Numbered from the stretch's first letter, positions 15,070-24,154 are shown. The stretch is DNA of 50,782 nt from Elusimicrobiota bacterium (GCA_016182905.1 JACPFR010000036.1:1-50782); one strand, 5' to 3'. Made by a program: numbers and translations. Notes: generated by a model from the letters alone, not told the origin.

Positions 15070-16089
15070 GTGAGCGAGCCCGTCCTCTCCGTCCGCGGCC
15101 TGCGGACGCACTTCATCACGCGCGAGCGGACCGTCAAGGCGGTGGACGGCGTCACCTACCAGCTCCATCCCGGCAAGACCCTCGCCGTCGTCGGCGAATC
15201 CGGGTCGGGCAAGAGCGTCCACGCGCTCAGCATCCTCCGCCTTCTCCCGGAACCGCCCGCGAAGGTGGTCGGCGGCGAGATCCTGTTCCAAGGCCGGGAC
15301 CTGCTGAAGATGGGCGCCGAGGAGATGCGCGCGATCCGCGGCAACCGCATCGCGATGATCTTCCAGGAGCCGATGACGAGCCTCAACCCCGTCATCCGGG
15401 TCGGCGAGCAGATCGCCGAGGCCGTCGTCCTGCATCAGGGCGTCTCGCAGGAGAAGGCCTGGGCCAAGGCCGTCGACCTCCTCAAGAAGGTCGGCATACC
15501 GCATCCCGAGGAGCGGGTCAACGACTACCCGCACCAGTTCTCCGGCGGCATGCGCCAGCGCGCGATGATCGCCATCGCCCTGTCCTGCGAGCCCGACGTC
15601 CTCATCGCCGACGAGCCGACGACCGCCCTCGACGTCACCATCCAGGCCCAGATCCTCGAGCTGATGAAGGACCTCCAGCGCGAGTACCACATGGCCATCA
15701 TCCTGATCACGCACAACATCGGCGTCGTCGCGGAGATGGCCGACGACGTCGTGGTCATGTACGCCGGCCGCCCGGTCGAGCATGCGCCTATCGGCGAATT
15801 ATTCAATACCCCGAAGCATCCCTACACCAAGGGCCTGCTCGGCTCCGTGCCCTCGATCTACGTGCGCAAGGAGCGCCTCGAGGCGATCGCGGGCCAGCCG
15901 CCGGACCTCAGCGGCGGCTTCGTCGGCTGCCCGTTCGCGCCGCGCTGCCCGAGCGTGATGGAGCGCTGCAAGACGGACGACCCGCCCCAGTTCCACCTGG
16001 CGGGCGAGCGCATGTCCAACTGCTGGCTGATCGAGGGGGAGTCCACGGAGAAGTCCCACCGCCACGAGTCGACGGGGGCGGCCAAGTGA
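15070..16089 (+). CDS. dppD: Oligo/dipeptide ABC transporter ATP-binding protein, DppD/OppD type
   Basis: 339 residues. Walker A is GESGSGKS (around residue 42), the Q-loop [11 protein letters not shown], the ABC signature FSGGMRQR, and Walker [13 protein letters not shown]. The C-terminal oligopeptide extension has [15 protein letters not shown], whose Cys residues are typical of the Fe-S/peptide-transporter subfamily. It pairs with the next gene as the two ATPases of a peptide importer. GTG at 15070 starts the conserved [10 protein letters not shown]. No Shine-Dalgarno is visible, so it is probably coupled to the RAM-domain gene. The stop overlaps the next start (GTGA). The permeases and binding proteins are 5-10 kb downstream on the same strand. 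Confidence 0.9.
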   Translation: MSEPVLSVRGLRTHFITRERTVKAVDGVTYQLHPGKTLAVVGESGSGKSVHALSILRLLPEPPAKVVGGEILFQGRDLLKMGAEEMRAIRGNRIAMIFQEPMTSLNPVIRVGEQIAEAVVLHQGVSQEKAWAKAVDLLKKVGIPHPEERVNDYPHQFSGGMRQRAMIAIALSCEPDVLIADEPTTALDVTIQAQILELMKDLQREYHMAIILITHNIGVVAEMADDVVVMYAGRPVEHAPIGELFNTPKHPYTKGLLGSVPSIYVRKERLEAIAGQPPDLSGGFVGCPFAPRCPSVMERCKTDDPPQFHLAGERMSNCWLIEGESTEKSHRHESTGAAK

Positions 16090-17102
16090 GCCCGGCGCCC
16101 CTCCTGCGGGTCAAAGGCCTCAAGAAGCACTTCGACGTCCGCAAGGGCTTCTTCGGAGAGAAGACGACGGTCAAGGCCGTCGACGGCGTCTCCTTCGACG
16201 TGATGCCGCAGGAGAGCTTCGCCGTCGTCGGCGAGACCGGCTGCGGCAAGACCACGCTCGGCAAGCTCGTGCTCGCGCTCGAGAAGTCCACCGAGGGCTC
16301 GGTGCTCTTCGACGGCGCCGACGTCTCCAAGATGAACGCCGCCGAGCTCAAGACGATGCGCCGCCAGATGCAGGTCATCTTCCAGGATCCCTACTCCAGC
16401 CTCAACCCGCGCATGACCGTCGAGGACATCATCACGGAACCGTGGGTCATCCATGACATGCACAAGGATCCCGCGGAAAGGGCCCAAAAGCTTGCGAAGC
16501 TGCTCGACGACTGCGGGATCGCCAAGTCCTATCTTCCCCGGCATCCTCACGAGTTCTCCGGCGGTCAAAGACAAAGAGTCGGCATCGCCCGTGCTTTGGC
16601 GTTGGACCCGAAGCTCGTCGTGGCCGACGAGCCCGTCTCCGCCCTCGACGTCTCGATCCAAGCCCAGATTTTGAATCTCTTGAAGGATCTTCAGAAAGAG
16701 CGCAAACTGGCGTATCTGTTCATCTCCCACGACTTCTCCGTCGTCCGGCATCTCTGCACCCGCATCGCCGTCATGTATCTCGGCCGGGTCGTCGAGATGG
16801 CCGACTCCGAGACGCTGTTCAACGACCCCCAGCACCCCTACACCGAGGCCCTTCTGTCCGCCGTGCCGGTCCCCGATCCGTCCATCGAGAAGCGGCGCAA
16901 ACGGATATTGCTCACCGGCGACGTGCCCTCGCCGCTGAAGCCGCCGTCCGGCTGCCGCTTCCATCCGCGGTGCCGCTACATGAAGGAGACCTGCCGCGTC
17001 AACGATCAGCCGCTCATCGTGGCCAAGCCCGGACACGAAACCGCCTGCGAGGTCCTCCCGTTCAAGGACAAGCGCAGCGAAGCCGCGCTCGTCGCCCTCT
17101 AA
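16086..17102 (+). CDS. dppF: Oligo/dipeptide ABC transporter ATP-binding protein, DppF/OppF type
   Basis: 338 residues. It opens LLRVKGLKKHFDVRKGFFG, the F-type signature. Walker A is GETGCGKTT, the Q-loop IFQDPYSSLNPRM, the ABC signature FSGGQRQRVG, Walker B LVVADEPVSALDVS, and the H-loop FISHDFSVV. The C-terminal extension carries GCRFHPRCRYMKETC. It would heterodimerise with the DppD-like protein. The GTG start overlaps dppD by four bases. Codons near 16480-16740 are visibly less GC-biased than the flanks, perhaps relaxed selection; no frameshift is seen. The OPT transporter gene follows after 15 bases. Confidence 0.9.
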   Translation: MSPAPLLRVKGLKKHFDVRKGFFGEKTTVKAVDGVSFDVMPQESFAVVGETGCGKTTLGKLVLALEKSTEGSVLFDGADVSKMNAAELKTMRRQMQVIFQDPYSSLNPRMTVEDIITEPWVIHDMHKDPAERAQKLAKLLDDCGIAKSYLPRHPHEFSGGQRQRVGIARALALDPKLVVADEPVSALDVSIQAQILNLLKDLQKERKLAYLFISHDFSVVRHLCTRIAVMYLGRVVEMADSETLFNDPQHPYTEALLSAVPVPDPSIEKRRKRILLTGDVPSPLKPPSGCRFHPRCRYMKETCRVNDQPLIVAKPGHETACEVLPFKDKRSEAALVAL

Positions 17103-17117
17103 TGGAGATGACCCCTC

Positions 17118-19325
17118 ATGACCACGCACGCTAAAGAAGCGCACAAGCCCTACGTTTCCGACAAGACCGAGATGGCGGAGTACACGTGGTCGGCGGTCAT
17201 CGTCGGCGCGCTTCTCGGCATCGTCTTCGGCGCCTCCTCTCTTTATCTCGTGCTCAAGGTCGGCATGACGGTGTCCGCGTCCATCCCGATCGCGGTCCTC
17301 TCCATCACGCTCTTCCGCCTCTTCTCCAAGCTCACCGGCGCCCGCCAGACGACCATCCTCGAGAACAACATGGTGCAGACCGTCGGCTCCGCCGGCGAGT
17401 CCATCGCCTTCGGCGTCGGCGTCACGATGCCCGCGCTGATGATCCTGGGCTACGAGATGGACGCGGCGCGCGTGCTCATCGTGTCCTCGCTCGGCGGCCT
17501 GCTCGGCGTGCTGATGATGATCCCGCTGCGACGCGCCTTCATCGTCAAGCAGCACGGCGTCCTGCCCTACCCCGAGGGCACGGCCTGCGCGGACGTCCTC
17601 ATCGTCGGCGAGAAGGGCGGCTCCAGCGCCAAGACCGTGTTCACCGGCTTCGGCATCGCGTCCGTGTACAAGGTCCTCATGAGTGGCCTCAAGCTCTGGA
17701 ACGACACGCCCGAGCGCATGCTCAACTTCTTCAAGGGCGCCGCGATCAGCGGCGAGGTGGCCCCCGAGCTCGTCGGCGTCGGCTACATCATCGGCACCAA
17801 GATCTCCTGCGTCATGGTCGCCGGCGGCGTGCTGGCCTCCTGGGTGCTCATCCCGGCCATCAAGCTGTTCGGCGACGGCCTCACGGCCCCGCTGTTCCCG
17901 GCCACGAAGCTCATCCACGACATGTCCCCGGCCGAGATCTGGAAGTCCTACATCCTCTACATCGGCGCGGGCGCGGTCGCGACCGGCGGCATCATCTCCT
18001 TGTTCCAGGCCCTGCCCACGATCTACTCCTCGCTCAAGTCCGGCATCGCCGACATCCTCGCGGGCGGCACGGCGAAGGCCGCCGGCCCGAAGCTGCGCAC
18101 CGACGAGGACATGCCCAACTCCGTCGTCGTCGTCGGCAGCCTGTTCCTCGTGCTCGCGATCGCGGCGGCCCCGGGACTCGGCCTCGGCTTCGGCGTGAAG
18201 GGCATCATCGGCGCCATGCTGATCGTGCTGTTCGGCTTCCTGTTCGTGACCGTGTCCTCGCGCCTGACCGGCGAGATCGGCTCGTCCTCCAACCCGATCT
18301 CGGGCATGACGGTGGCGACCTTGCTGCTGACCTGCCTGATCTTCGTCCTTCTGAATCATTTCGACCCGAACGGCGGCTGGGTGGGCAAGGGCGCGCGCCT
18401 GACCGCGCTCTCCATCGCGGCCATCGTCTGCATCGCGGCCTCCAACGGCGGCACCACCTCGCAGGACCTCAAGACCGGCTACCTCGTCGGCGCCACGCCG
18501 CGCTACCAGCAGCTCGGCCTGCTCGTCGGCGCGCTGAGCTCGGCGCTCGTCATCGGCCTGACGCTCCTGCTCCTCAACAACGCGAGCACGACCTACGCCA
18601 AGCGGGACTTCCCAGCCATCACGGCCCCCGTCGCCGACCTGACGGTCACCGAGGGCCTGCAGGGCTCCGACTCCGCCATCGACGCCGCGACCTACAAGGT
18701 CTGGCACGTGGGCGAGGGAGAAGTGGCGGATCTGCCGCAAGGCAAATACCTCGTCGACGAGGCGGGCAAGATCAAGTACCTCGTGGACCCCGGCATCAAC
18801 GGCGTGGAGACCACGCGCCTCGACGGCACCAAGGTCCTCAAGTACAACGCGCCCAAGGCGCGCCTGATGTCCTTGATCATCGACGGCATCCTGACCAGCA
18901 AGCTCCCGTGGGGGCTGGTCCTGCTCGGCGTGGGCATCGCCTTGGTCCTCGAGCTGTGCCAGGTGCCGTCCCTGCCGTTCGCGGTCGGCGTGTACCTGCC
19001 GCTGTCGTCCTCGACGCCGATCTTCGTCGGCGGCCTGATGCGCTGGATCGCGGACAAGTGGACCAAGAAGACCGAGGCCGAGTCGGACATGAGCCCGGGC
19101 GTCCTGTTCTCCTCCGGCTACATCGCGGGCGGCGCCATCGCCGGCATCATCGTGGCCATCCTGACGATGAGCCCGAAGGTCTCCGCGCACCTGGACATGA
19201 GCGAGCGCTTCGCCGGCGTCGCCGGCAGCGACCTGACCTCGGTCCTGGCCTTCGGCGTGCTGACGGTCCTGCTCCTGCTGGTGGGCGGGGAGAAGTGGCT
19301 CTCGGACAAGAAGAAGAGGGCTTAG
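17118..19325 (+). CDS. OPT family oligopeptide transporter
   Basis: 735 residues with about 14-16 hydrophobic helices. Family marks include LYLVLKVGMTVSASIPIAVL (20-residue first core helix), TILENNMVQTVGSAGES, and LPYPEGTACADVLIVGEKGG. A soluble loop of about 100 residues (near 490-590) separates the two halves. OPT proteins are proton-coupled importers of peptides or metal-chelating peptide derivatives, distinct from ABC transporters. Its placement directly behind dppD and dppF, on the same strand, gives the locus two independent routes for peptide uptake. ATG 17118 follows dppF by 15 bases. The 12 bases between its stop and the convergent Fic stop hold no terminator that I can see. Confidence 0.9.
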   Translation: MTTHAKEAHKPYVSDKTEMAEYTWSAVIVGALLGIVFGASSLYLVLKVGMTVSASIPIAVLSITLFRLFSKLTGARQTTILENNMVQTVGSAGESIAFGVGVTMPALMILGYEMDAARVLIVSSLGGLLGVLMMIPLRRAFIVKQHGVLPYPEGTACADVLIVGEKGGSSAKTVFTGFGIASVYKVLMSGLKLWNDTPERMLNFFKGAAISGEVAPELVGVGYIIGTKISCVMVAGGVLASWVLIPAIKLFGDGLTAPLFPATKLIHDMSPAEIWKSYILYIGAGAVATGGIISLFQALPTIYSSLKSGIADILAGGTAKAAGPKLRTDEDMPNSVVVVGSLFLVLAIAAAPGLGLGFGVKGIIGAMLIVLFGFLFVTVSSRLTGEIGSSSNPISGMTVATLLLTCLIFVLLNHFDPNGGWVGKGARLTALSIAAIVCIAASNGGTTSQDLKTGYLVGATPRYQQLGLLVGALSSALVIGLTLLLLNNASTTYAKRDFPAITAPVADLTVTEGLQGSDSAIDAATYKVWHVGEGEVADLPQGKYLVDEAGKIKYLVDPGINGVETTRLDGTKVLKYNAPKARLMSLIIDGILTSKLPWGLVLLGVGIALVLELCQVPSLPFAVGVYLPLSSSTPIFVGGLMRWIADKWTKKTEAESDMSPGVLFSSGYIAGGAIAGIIVAILTMSPKVSAHLDMSERFAGVAGSDLTSVLAFGVLTVLLLLVGGEKWLSDKKKRA

Positions 19326-19337
19326 ACCGGACGCCGA

Positions 19338-20498
19338 CTATTGCGCGAGGTCGGGAAACAGCGCCGCGGCCATATCCACGGTGATATTGAGCCGCAGCGC
19401 CCCGTAGGCCGTCTCGCTGCGGACGGCCCGCGCGTCGAGCAGTTCTTTGATGATGATGGACGCCCGCCGCGTCTTCACCGCGCAGATCGCGGCCACCTCG
19501 CCGCGAGGCACCTCGCCCTGCGTCAACAGCCGCGCCAGGACCTTGGCGCCGGATCTGGAGACGAGTTTTTCGCCCAAGAGGCCGTCGACGTAGCGTCGGT
19601 AGCGCCGCTCGAGCTCCGTCAGCGTGAGCGCCGAATCCATGTATCGGATCTGCTCCAGGCAGGCCCGCAGGAAGAAATCACAGAAATCGGCCAAGGCCTC
19701 TTCAGAGAGAGGCCCGCGTCCGTCCAGCGAGTTCCGGGGGGGAAGGTCCGCGTTCGCGAGATGCCCGTCGTAGTCGGCCCGGTTCCGCGCGAAGGCCCGC
19801 GTGACGCTCCAAAGCCGCCCTTCGCCCACGCCGATGCGCGCGGCGTAGGCGCTCGTGAAGAGCCGCACGACCCTTCCATTCCCGTCCGAGAAAGGATGTA
19901 TCCACAGGAAGCGGTGATGAGAGGCGGCCATGCCGAGGAGCCTGCGCGTCCCGGCAAGCGCCTCGGGGCTGAGGAACTCCTCGAACTTGGCCAGAAAGCC
20001 CCGGATCTCCGCCCGCCTCTCGGGGGCGTCGTGCCGGCCCACGCTGATGCCCCGGTCGCGCAGTTCGCCCGGCACGACCGGGACGAGGTCTCCGCCCTCG
20101 GTCTTGGCGAACCGCATCGCCTCGGGAAGCTCGAGATAGAACCGCTCATGAAGCCAGCACAGGAACGCCTCGGAACAGACCCGAAGCCCGGGCTCGAGGC
20201 GCAGACGCTCGAACATCGCCTCTTGAACGCGGAGGTGGGCCAAGTGCTCCAGCTGATAATTGCGGGCCAGGGGGTCCTTCGATAGTTTTTTGTTGAGCGC
20301 CGCCTCGATGTCTTTGAGCCTGGACGGGTTGCCCTCCATGGCGTTCGTGTAGTAGCTGTTGATCTTCGCCATGAAACGCGCGATCTCTTCGAGGATGAGG
20401 GGGTGGAAGCCGCGTCCGAGCGCGGCGGCGGAGGAGGCGACGTCCAGCGCCAGTTGCTCGAGCGTCGGCGTTGATTTGGACGGGAGGACCGGGAACAT
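19338..20498 (-). CDS. Fic domain protein (probable AMPylase) with N-terminal inhibitory motif and C-terminal winged helix
   Basis: 386 residues. The Fic active-site loop is HPFSDGNGR (201-209), complete with the catalytic His, the Mg-binding Asp and the Arg. An N-terminal inhibitory helix TNAMEGN (51-57) fits (S/T)xxxE(G/N), making this a class II, self-inhibited Fic. The C-terminus (about 310-386) looks like a winged helix (EVAAICAVKTRRASIIIKEL), so it may bind DNA, perhaps its own promoter. Fic enzymes usually transfer AMP from ATP to a hydroxyl on a target protein; the target is unknown. It lies between the ATPase and permease halves of a peptide transporter, on the opposite strand. ATG 20498 sits six bases behind a consensus promoter. 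The AT-rich upstream region differs sharply from the rest of the window. Confidence 0.9.
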   Translation of the reverse strand: MFPVLPSKSTPTLEQLALDVASSAAALGRGFHPLILEEIARFMAKINSYYTNAMEGNPSRLKDIEAALNKKLSKDPLARNYQLEHLAHLRVQEAMFERLRLEPGLRVCSEAFLCWLHERFYLELPEAMRFAKTEGGDLVPVVPGELRDRGISVGRHDAPERRAEIRGFLAKFEEFLSPEALAGTRRLLGMAASHHRFLWIHPFSDGNGRVVRLFTSAYAARIGVGEGRLWSVTRAFARNRADYDGHLANADLPPRNSLDGRGPLSEEALADFCDFFLRACLEQIRYMDSALTLTELERRYRRYVDGLLGEKLVSRSGAKVLARLLTQGEVPRGEVAAICAVKTRRASIIIKELLDARAVRSETAYGALRLNITVDMAAALFPDLAQ

Positions 20499-20504
20499 GG
20501 GTCC

Positions 20505-20533
20505 AGTGTAGCCTGATTAGTGCTAGTTGTCAA
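20505..20533 (-). promoter_or_regulatory. Consensus promoter TTGACA-17-TACACT for the Fic gene
   Basis: Minus strand: TTGACA (20533-20528), 17-base spacer, TACACT (20510-20505), six bases, ATG at 20498. The best promoter in the window, and it predicts a leaderless message. The spacer contains the repeat TTAGTGCTAG (20517-20526). Confidence 0.75.
20517..20526 (+). repeat. Candidate operator TTAGTGCTAG, copy 1
   Basis: Lies between the -35 and -10 of the Fic promoter. An identical 10-mer in the same orientation is at 20606-20615. A bound protein here would block the promoter. Confidence 0.55.
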
Positions 20534-20570
20534 TGCCTGATTTAATTTAAATAAATTGTTAAATTAAATA

Positions 20571-20599
20571 TTGTTATTTAAATTATGCGCAGTTATAAT
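20571..20599 (+). promoter_or_regulatory. Candidate divergent promoter TTGTTA-17-TATAAT
   Basis: Plus strand: TTGTTA (20571-20576), 17-base spacer, TATAAT (20594-20599). The expected +1 (about 20606) falls on the second TTAGTGCTAG copy. It could drive a short RNA, a 12-codon ORF (20620-20658, MCAMMRSPLNQD) or the binding-protein gene at 20678. Confidence 0.45.
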
Positions 20600-20605
20600 T
20601 CCAGT

Positions 20606-20615
20606 TTAGTGCTAG
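20606..20615 (+). repeat. Candidate operator TTAGTGCTAG, copy 2
   Basis: Identical to 20517-20526, placed at the expected start of the divergent transcript. The interval 20499-20677 is otherwise an AT-rich island of about 180 bp with no gene longer than 12 codons. Confidence 0.5.
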
Positions 20616-20665
20616 ATAGATGTGCGCCATGATGCGCTCCCCGCTCAACCAGGATTGAAATAGTC

Positions 20666-20671
20666 TAGAAT
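20666..20671 (+). promoter_or_regulatory. -10 element TAGAAT, leaderless layout
   Basis: TAGAAT ends six bases before the GTG at 20678. No clear -35. Confidence 0.5.
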
Positions 20672-20677
20672 ACGCCG

Positions 20678-22399
20678 GTGCTGAGAATAGCGCTCGCGCT
20701 GCTCCTGACCTGCCCGTTAGGCGCCCGCGCCTCCAACGACCCCGCCGTCCTCGACTACGCCCTCGGCGCCGACGTGGACACGCTCGACCCGCACTGGGCC
20801 TACGACGCGGTCTCGCTGTTCGTCGTCGACCAGGTCTACGAGACCTTGATCGACTTCGCGGGGGACTCCCTCGACTCCTTCGAGCCGCGCGTCGCGACCG
20901 TCGTGCCGTCCCTGGCCAACGGCTTCCTCTCCAAGGACGGCCTGACCTACGCCTTCCCGCTGCGCCTGGGCGCGAAGTTCCACGACGGCTCGGCCTTGTC
21001 GGCCGTGGACGTGAAGTACTCGCTGATGCGCTTCCTGCTGCTCGACCGCGAGGGGGGGCCGTCGAACCTCCTGCTGACGGGGCTGTTGGGCGTGCGTCAT
21101 ACCGGCGAGCTGCCGCCCGACGTGATCTTCGACCTGGCCGACAAGGCCATCGCGACCGAGGGCGGCTCCGTCGTGCTCCGCCTGAAGAAGCCCTTCGCCC
21201 CGCTGCTGGGCATACTGGCCAACTTCGCCCACGTCGTGTCGAAAAGCCACGTGACCGCCAACGGCGGCTGGGACGGGCGCAAGGAGACCTGGGTCAAGCA
21301 CCGCAATCCGGCCAAGGAAGCCTCCGCGCTCTATTCCCGCGTCAACGGCACCGGCCCCTTCCGGCTCGAGTCCTGGGACCGGGAGGGCGGGAAGATCGCG
21401 CTCGCGCGCAACGACGCCTACTGGCGCAAGCCCGCGGGCCTCGCGCGGGTCAACCTGACGACGGTCGCGGAATCGCGCGAACGGCGACGGCGGCTCGCGG
21501 CGGGGGAGATCGACGTCGCGTTCGTCGAGCGGCGCTACCTGGACCAGTTCGAGGGCCTGCCCGGCGTGGTGGTGGCCGACGGCCTGCCCTCGCTCGAGGC
21601 CCAGAACACGGTGCTGTTCAACCTCGCCGTCGAGACGAAGGAGAACCCCTGGCTCGGGAGCGGCCGGCTCGGAGACGGCGTGCCGCCGGATTTCTTCGCC
21701 GACGCGGAGGTGCGCAAGGCCTTCGCGTTCGCCTTCGACTACGACGCCTTCATAAAGGAGGGCTACCGGAGCAAGGCCATCCAGGCGCACGGGCCCGTGC
21801 CGGCGGTGCTGTTCGGCTACAACCCGAAGCAGAAGCCCTGGCCGTTCTCTCCTTATCAGGCCGAGGGCGCGTTCAAGCGCGCGAGGAACGGGGAGGTCTG
21901 GGACAAGGGCTTCGCCCTGTCGCTGGCCTACACCGAGGGCAACTCCGAGCGCCGCATCGCCTGCCGCCTGCTCAAGGAGGGCGTCGAGAAGGTCAGCCCC
22001 AAGTTCCGCGTGGAGTGCCGCGCTCTGCCCGAGTCCAAGCTGCTCGACGAGTTCCGCGCCCGGCGCCTGCCCGCGTTCGTGTACCGCTGGATCCTCGACT
22101 ACCCGGACCCGCACAACGCCGTCGAGCCGTACCTGCACTCCCGCGGCTACTTCGCCTCGATGCTCGGCTACTCCAACCCGCGCGCCGACGCGATGATCGA
22201 GGCCGCGGCGGCCGAGATCGACCCGGCCAAGCGCAAGGCGCTGTACGCGGAGCTTCAGGCCCTGGCGATCTACGACGCGCCCGCGATCTTCACCGCGGAC
22301 AGCTACAGCATCGTCGTCCGCCGGGCGAAGGTGCTCGGCTGGCTGTATCACCCCATCCAACCCTACGGCACGCTGTACGAGGTCACCAAAATCCCATGA
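20678..22399 (+). CDS. Peptide ABC transporter substrate-binding protein (family 5), copy 1
   Basis: 573 residues with a signal peptide (MLRIALALLLTCPLGARA) and the cluster-C binding-protein fold: GADVDTLDPHWAYDA at the N-terminus, FPLRLGAKFHDGSALSAVDV (ligand-lobe signature), NGTGPFRLESWDREGG, and FAFAFDYDAFIKEGY. There is no lipobox Cys after the signal peptide, so it is probably soluble in the periplasm. It is the most divergent of the three adjacent binding proteins and may differ in ligand. GTG at 20678 lies seven bases behind a -10 box. The stop overlaps the next start (ATGA). It delivers peptides to the DppB/DppC permeases downstream. Confidence 0.88.
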   Translation: MLRIALALLLTCPLGARASNDPAVLDYALGADVDTLDPHWAYDAVSLFVVDQVYETLIDFAGDSLDSFEPRVATVVPSLANGFLSKDGLTYAFPLRLGAKFHDGSALSAVDVKYSLMRFLLLDREGGPSNLLLTGLLGVRHTGELPPDVIFDLADKAIATEGGSVVLRLKKPFAPLLGILANFAHVVSKSHVTANGGWDGRKETWVKHRNPAKEASALYSRVNGTGPFRLESWDREGGKIALARNDAYWRKPAGLARVNLTTVAESRERRRRLAAGEIDVAFVERRYLDQFEGLPGVVVADGLPSLEAQNTVLFNLAVETKENPWLGSGRLGDGVPPDFFADAEVRKAFAFAFDYDAFIKEGYRSKAIQAHGPVPAVLFGYNPKQKPWPFSPYQAEGAFKRARNGEVWDKGFALSLAYTEGNSERRIACRLLKEGVEKVSPKFRVECRALPESKLLDEFRARRLPAFVYRWILDYPDPHNAVEPYLHSRGYFASMLGYSNPRADAMIEAAAAEIDPAKRKALYAELQALAIYDAPAIFTADSYSIVVRRAKVLGWLYHPIQPYGTLYEVTKIP

Positions 22400-24144
22400 G
22401 ATCGATCCTGCTCGCCGCGCTCCTCGCCGTCCCCGCGTCCGCCGAGGTCAAGAACCCCGACGTCTTCGTGTACGCGACGATCGGAGACCCCGACAGCCTC
22501 GATCCGGCGTGGTCCTACGACACGGCGAGCCACAACATCCTCTCGAACGTCTACGAGTACCTGCTCGCCTACAAGGGCTTCGGCCTGGCCGCCAAGGACC
22601 TGATGCCGATGATCTCGGAGAAGGTGCCGAGCAAGGCCAACGGCCTCGTCTCCGCCGACGGCCGGACCTACCGCTTCCCGATCCGCAAGGGCGTGAAGTT
22701 CCACGGCGGGACGGTCCTCACGCCCGAGGACGCGCGCTACTCGATCCTGCGCTTCCTGCTGACCGACCGCGACGGCGGGCCCGCCTCTTTGCTGCTCGAG
22801 CCGATCCTCGGCGTGAACGGCACCCGCAAGGGCGGGAAGCTCGACCCGAAGGTCGTCGAGCGGGCGTTCAAGGCCGTGACGGTCGACAAGGGCGTCCTCG
22901 TGATCAGGCTCGAGCGGCCCTTCGCGCCGTTCCTCAGCATACTCGCCAACTTCGGCGCGATCGTCTCGAAGGACTTCTGCATGAAGAACGGCCAATGGGA
23001 CGGCGAGGCGGCGACGGTCGAGCGGTTCAACAACCCCCGGCGCGAGACGATGATCCCCAACGACAAGGCCGACGGGACCGGCGCGTTCAAGCTCGAGCGC
23101 TTCGACAAGACGAACAAGCAGACCGTGCTGACGCGGCACGACGGCTACTGGCGCGCGCCCGCGAAGCTGCGCCAGGTCGTCATCAAGGTCGTCGACGACT
23201 TCAACACGCGCAAGCTGATGCTCCAGGCCGGCGACGCCGACGCGGTGTACGGGCCGCAGATGTACTTCCCCCAGCTGCAGAGCGTGCCGGGGGCCGAGGT
23301 CATCGACGGCCTGCAGAACCTCGAGCGCTCGTCGATCCTGATGTTCACGTTCAAGATGAACCCGACGGCCAACCAGAACATCGGCTCCGGCCGGCTCGAC
23401 GGCAACGGCGTGCCGCCGGACTTCTTCTCCGACAAGGACGCGCGCAAGGCGTTCGCGTACAGCGTCGACTACGACGGGTACATCAAGGACATCCTGCGCG
23501 GCAAGGGACGGCGCACCTCGGGGGTCATCCCCTCGACCCTTCCCGGCGGGACGAGCCCCAAGCCGCAGTTCGCGCTCGACCCGAAGAAGGCGGAGGAGCA
23601 CTTCCGCAAGGCCTGGGGAGGACGTGTATGGGAGAAGGGGTTCAAGGTCTCCTTCGTCTTCAACGCCGGCTCCGCGCCGGCCCAGACCATCGCCCAGATG
23701 GTCAAGAAGAACGTCGAGGCGCTGAACCCGAGGTTCAAGGTCGACCTGCGCATGATCCAGTGGTCGACCTACCTCGAGCAGACCCAGGCCAACAAGATCC
23801 CGCTGTTCCTCGCGGCCTGGCAGGCGGACTACCCCGACGCCCACAACTTCGCCTTCCCGATCGTCCACTCCGCGGGCTACTACGCCGGCAAGCAGGGCTA
23901 CAAGAACCCGGCGGTGGACGCCGTCATCGAGGAGGCGGCCGCGACGGCCGACGAGACCAAGCGCGCCGCCCTGTACAAGAGGATGCAGTCCTTGGTCGAC
24001 GAGGACGTCCCGCACGTGATGCTCGCCGAGGGCGTGCGCTACCGGGCCCAGCGGACCTGGGTGAAGGGCTTCGTCTACCGCCCGACCTTCCCGGACATGC
24101 CCTATGGAGCGTACTACTACGACCTCCATAAGTCCGCGCAATGA
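22396..24144 (+). CDS. Peptide ABC transporter substrate-binding protein (family 5), copy 2
   Basis: 582 residues: signal peptide MRSILLAALLAVPASA, then EVKNPDVFVYATIGDPDSLD, FPIRKGVKFHGGTVLTPEDA, and DGTGAFKLERFDKTN. It is clearly closer to copy 3 than to copy 1: both mature proteins start EVKNP and share DPAxSYDTASH, NTRKLMLQAGDADA/GTRKLMLQAGDADA and KAEEHFRKAWGG. This argues for local duplication followed by divergence of the binding lobes. ATG 22396 overlaps the copy 1 stop. The C-terminus contains the start of a promoter for copy 3. Confidence 0.9.
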   Translation: MRSILLAALLAVPASAEVKNPDVFVYATIGDPDSLDPAWSYDTASHNILSNVYEYLLAYKGFGLAAKDLMPMISEKVPSKANGLVSADGRTYRFPIRKGVKFHGGTVLTPEDARYSILRFLLTDRDGGPASLLLEPILGVNGTRKGGKLDPKVVERAFKAVTVDKGVLVIRLERPFAPFLSILANFGAIVSKDFCMKNGQWDGEAATVERFNNPRRETMIPNDKADGTGAFKLERFDKTNKQTVLTRHDGYWRAPAKLRQVVIKVVDDFNTRKLMLQAGDADAVYGPQMYFPQLQSVPGAEVIDGLQNLERSSILMFTFKMNPTANQNIGSGRLDGNGVPPDFFSDKDARKAFAYSVDYDGYIKDILRGKGRRTSGVIPSTLPGGTSPKPQFALDPKKAEEHFRKAWGGRVWEKGFKVSFVFNAGSAPAQTIAQMVKKNVEALNPRFKVDLRMIQWSTYLEQTQANKIPLFLAAWQADYPDAHNFAFPIVHSAGYYAGKQGYKNPAVDAVIEEAAATADETKRAALYKRMQSLVDEDVPHVMLAEGVRYRAQRTWVKGFVYRPTFPDMPYGAYYYDLHKSAQ

Positions 24145-24148
24145 TTGC

Positions 24149-24154
24149 TAGAAT
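24149..24154 (+). promoter_or_regulatory. -10 element TAGAAT before the third binding-protein gene
   Basis: TAGAAT begins five bases after the copy 2 stop and ends seven bases before GTG 24162, so copy 3 and the permeases can be transcribed separately from copies 1 and 2. Confidence 0.45.

Noticed and set aside
15858-19190. 1110-residue minus-strand open frame
   Set aside because: Antisense to dppD, dppF and the OPT gene, which have clear motifs; composition (Asp/His/Arg/Gly) is that of a complementary frame.
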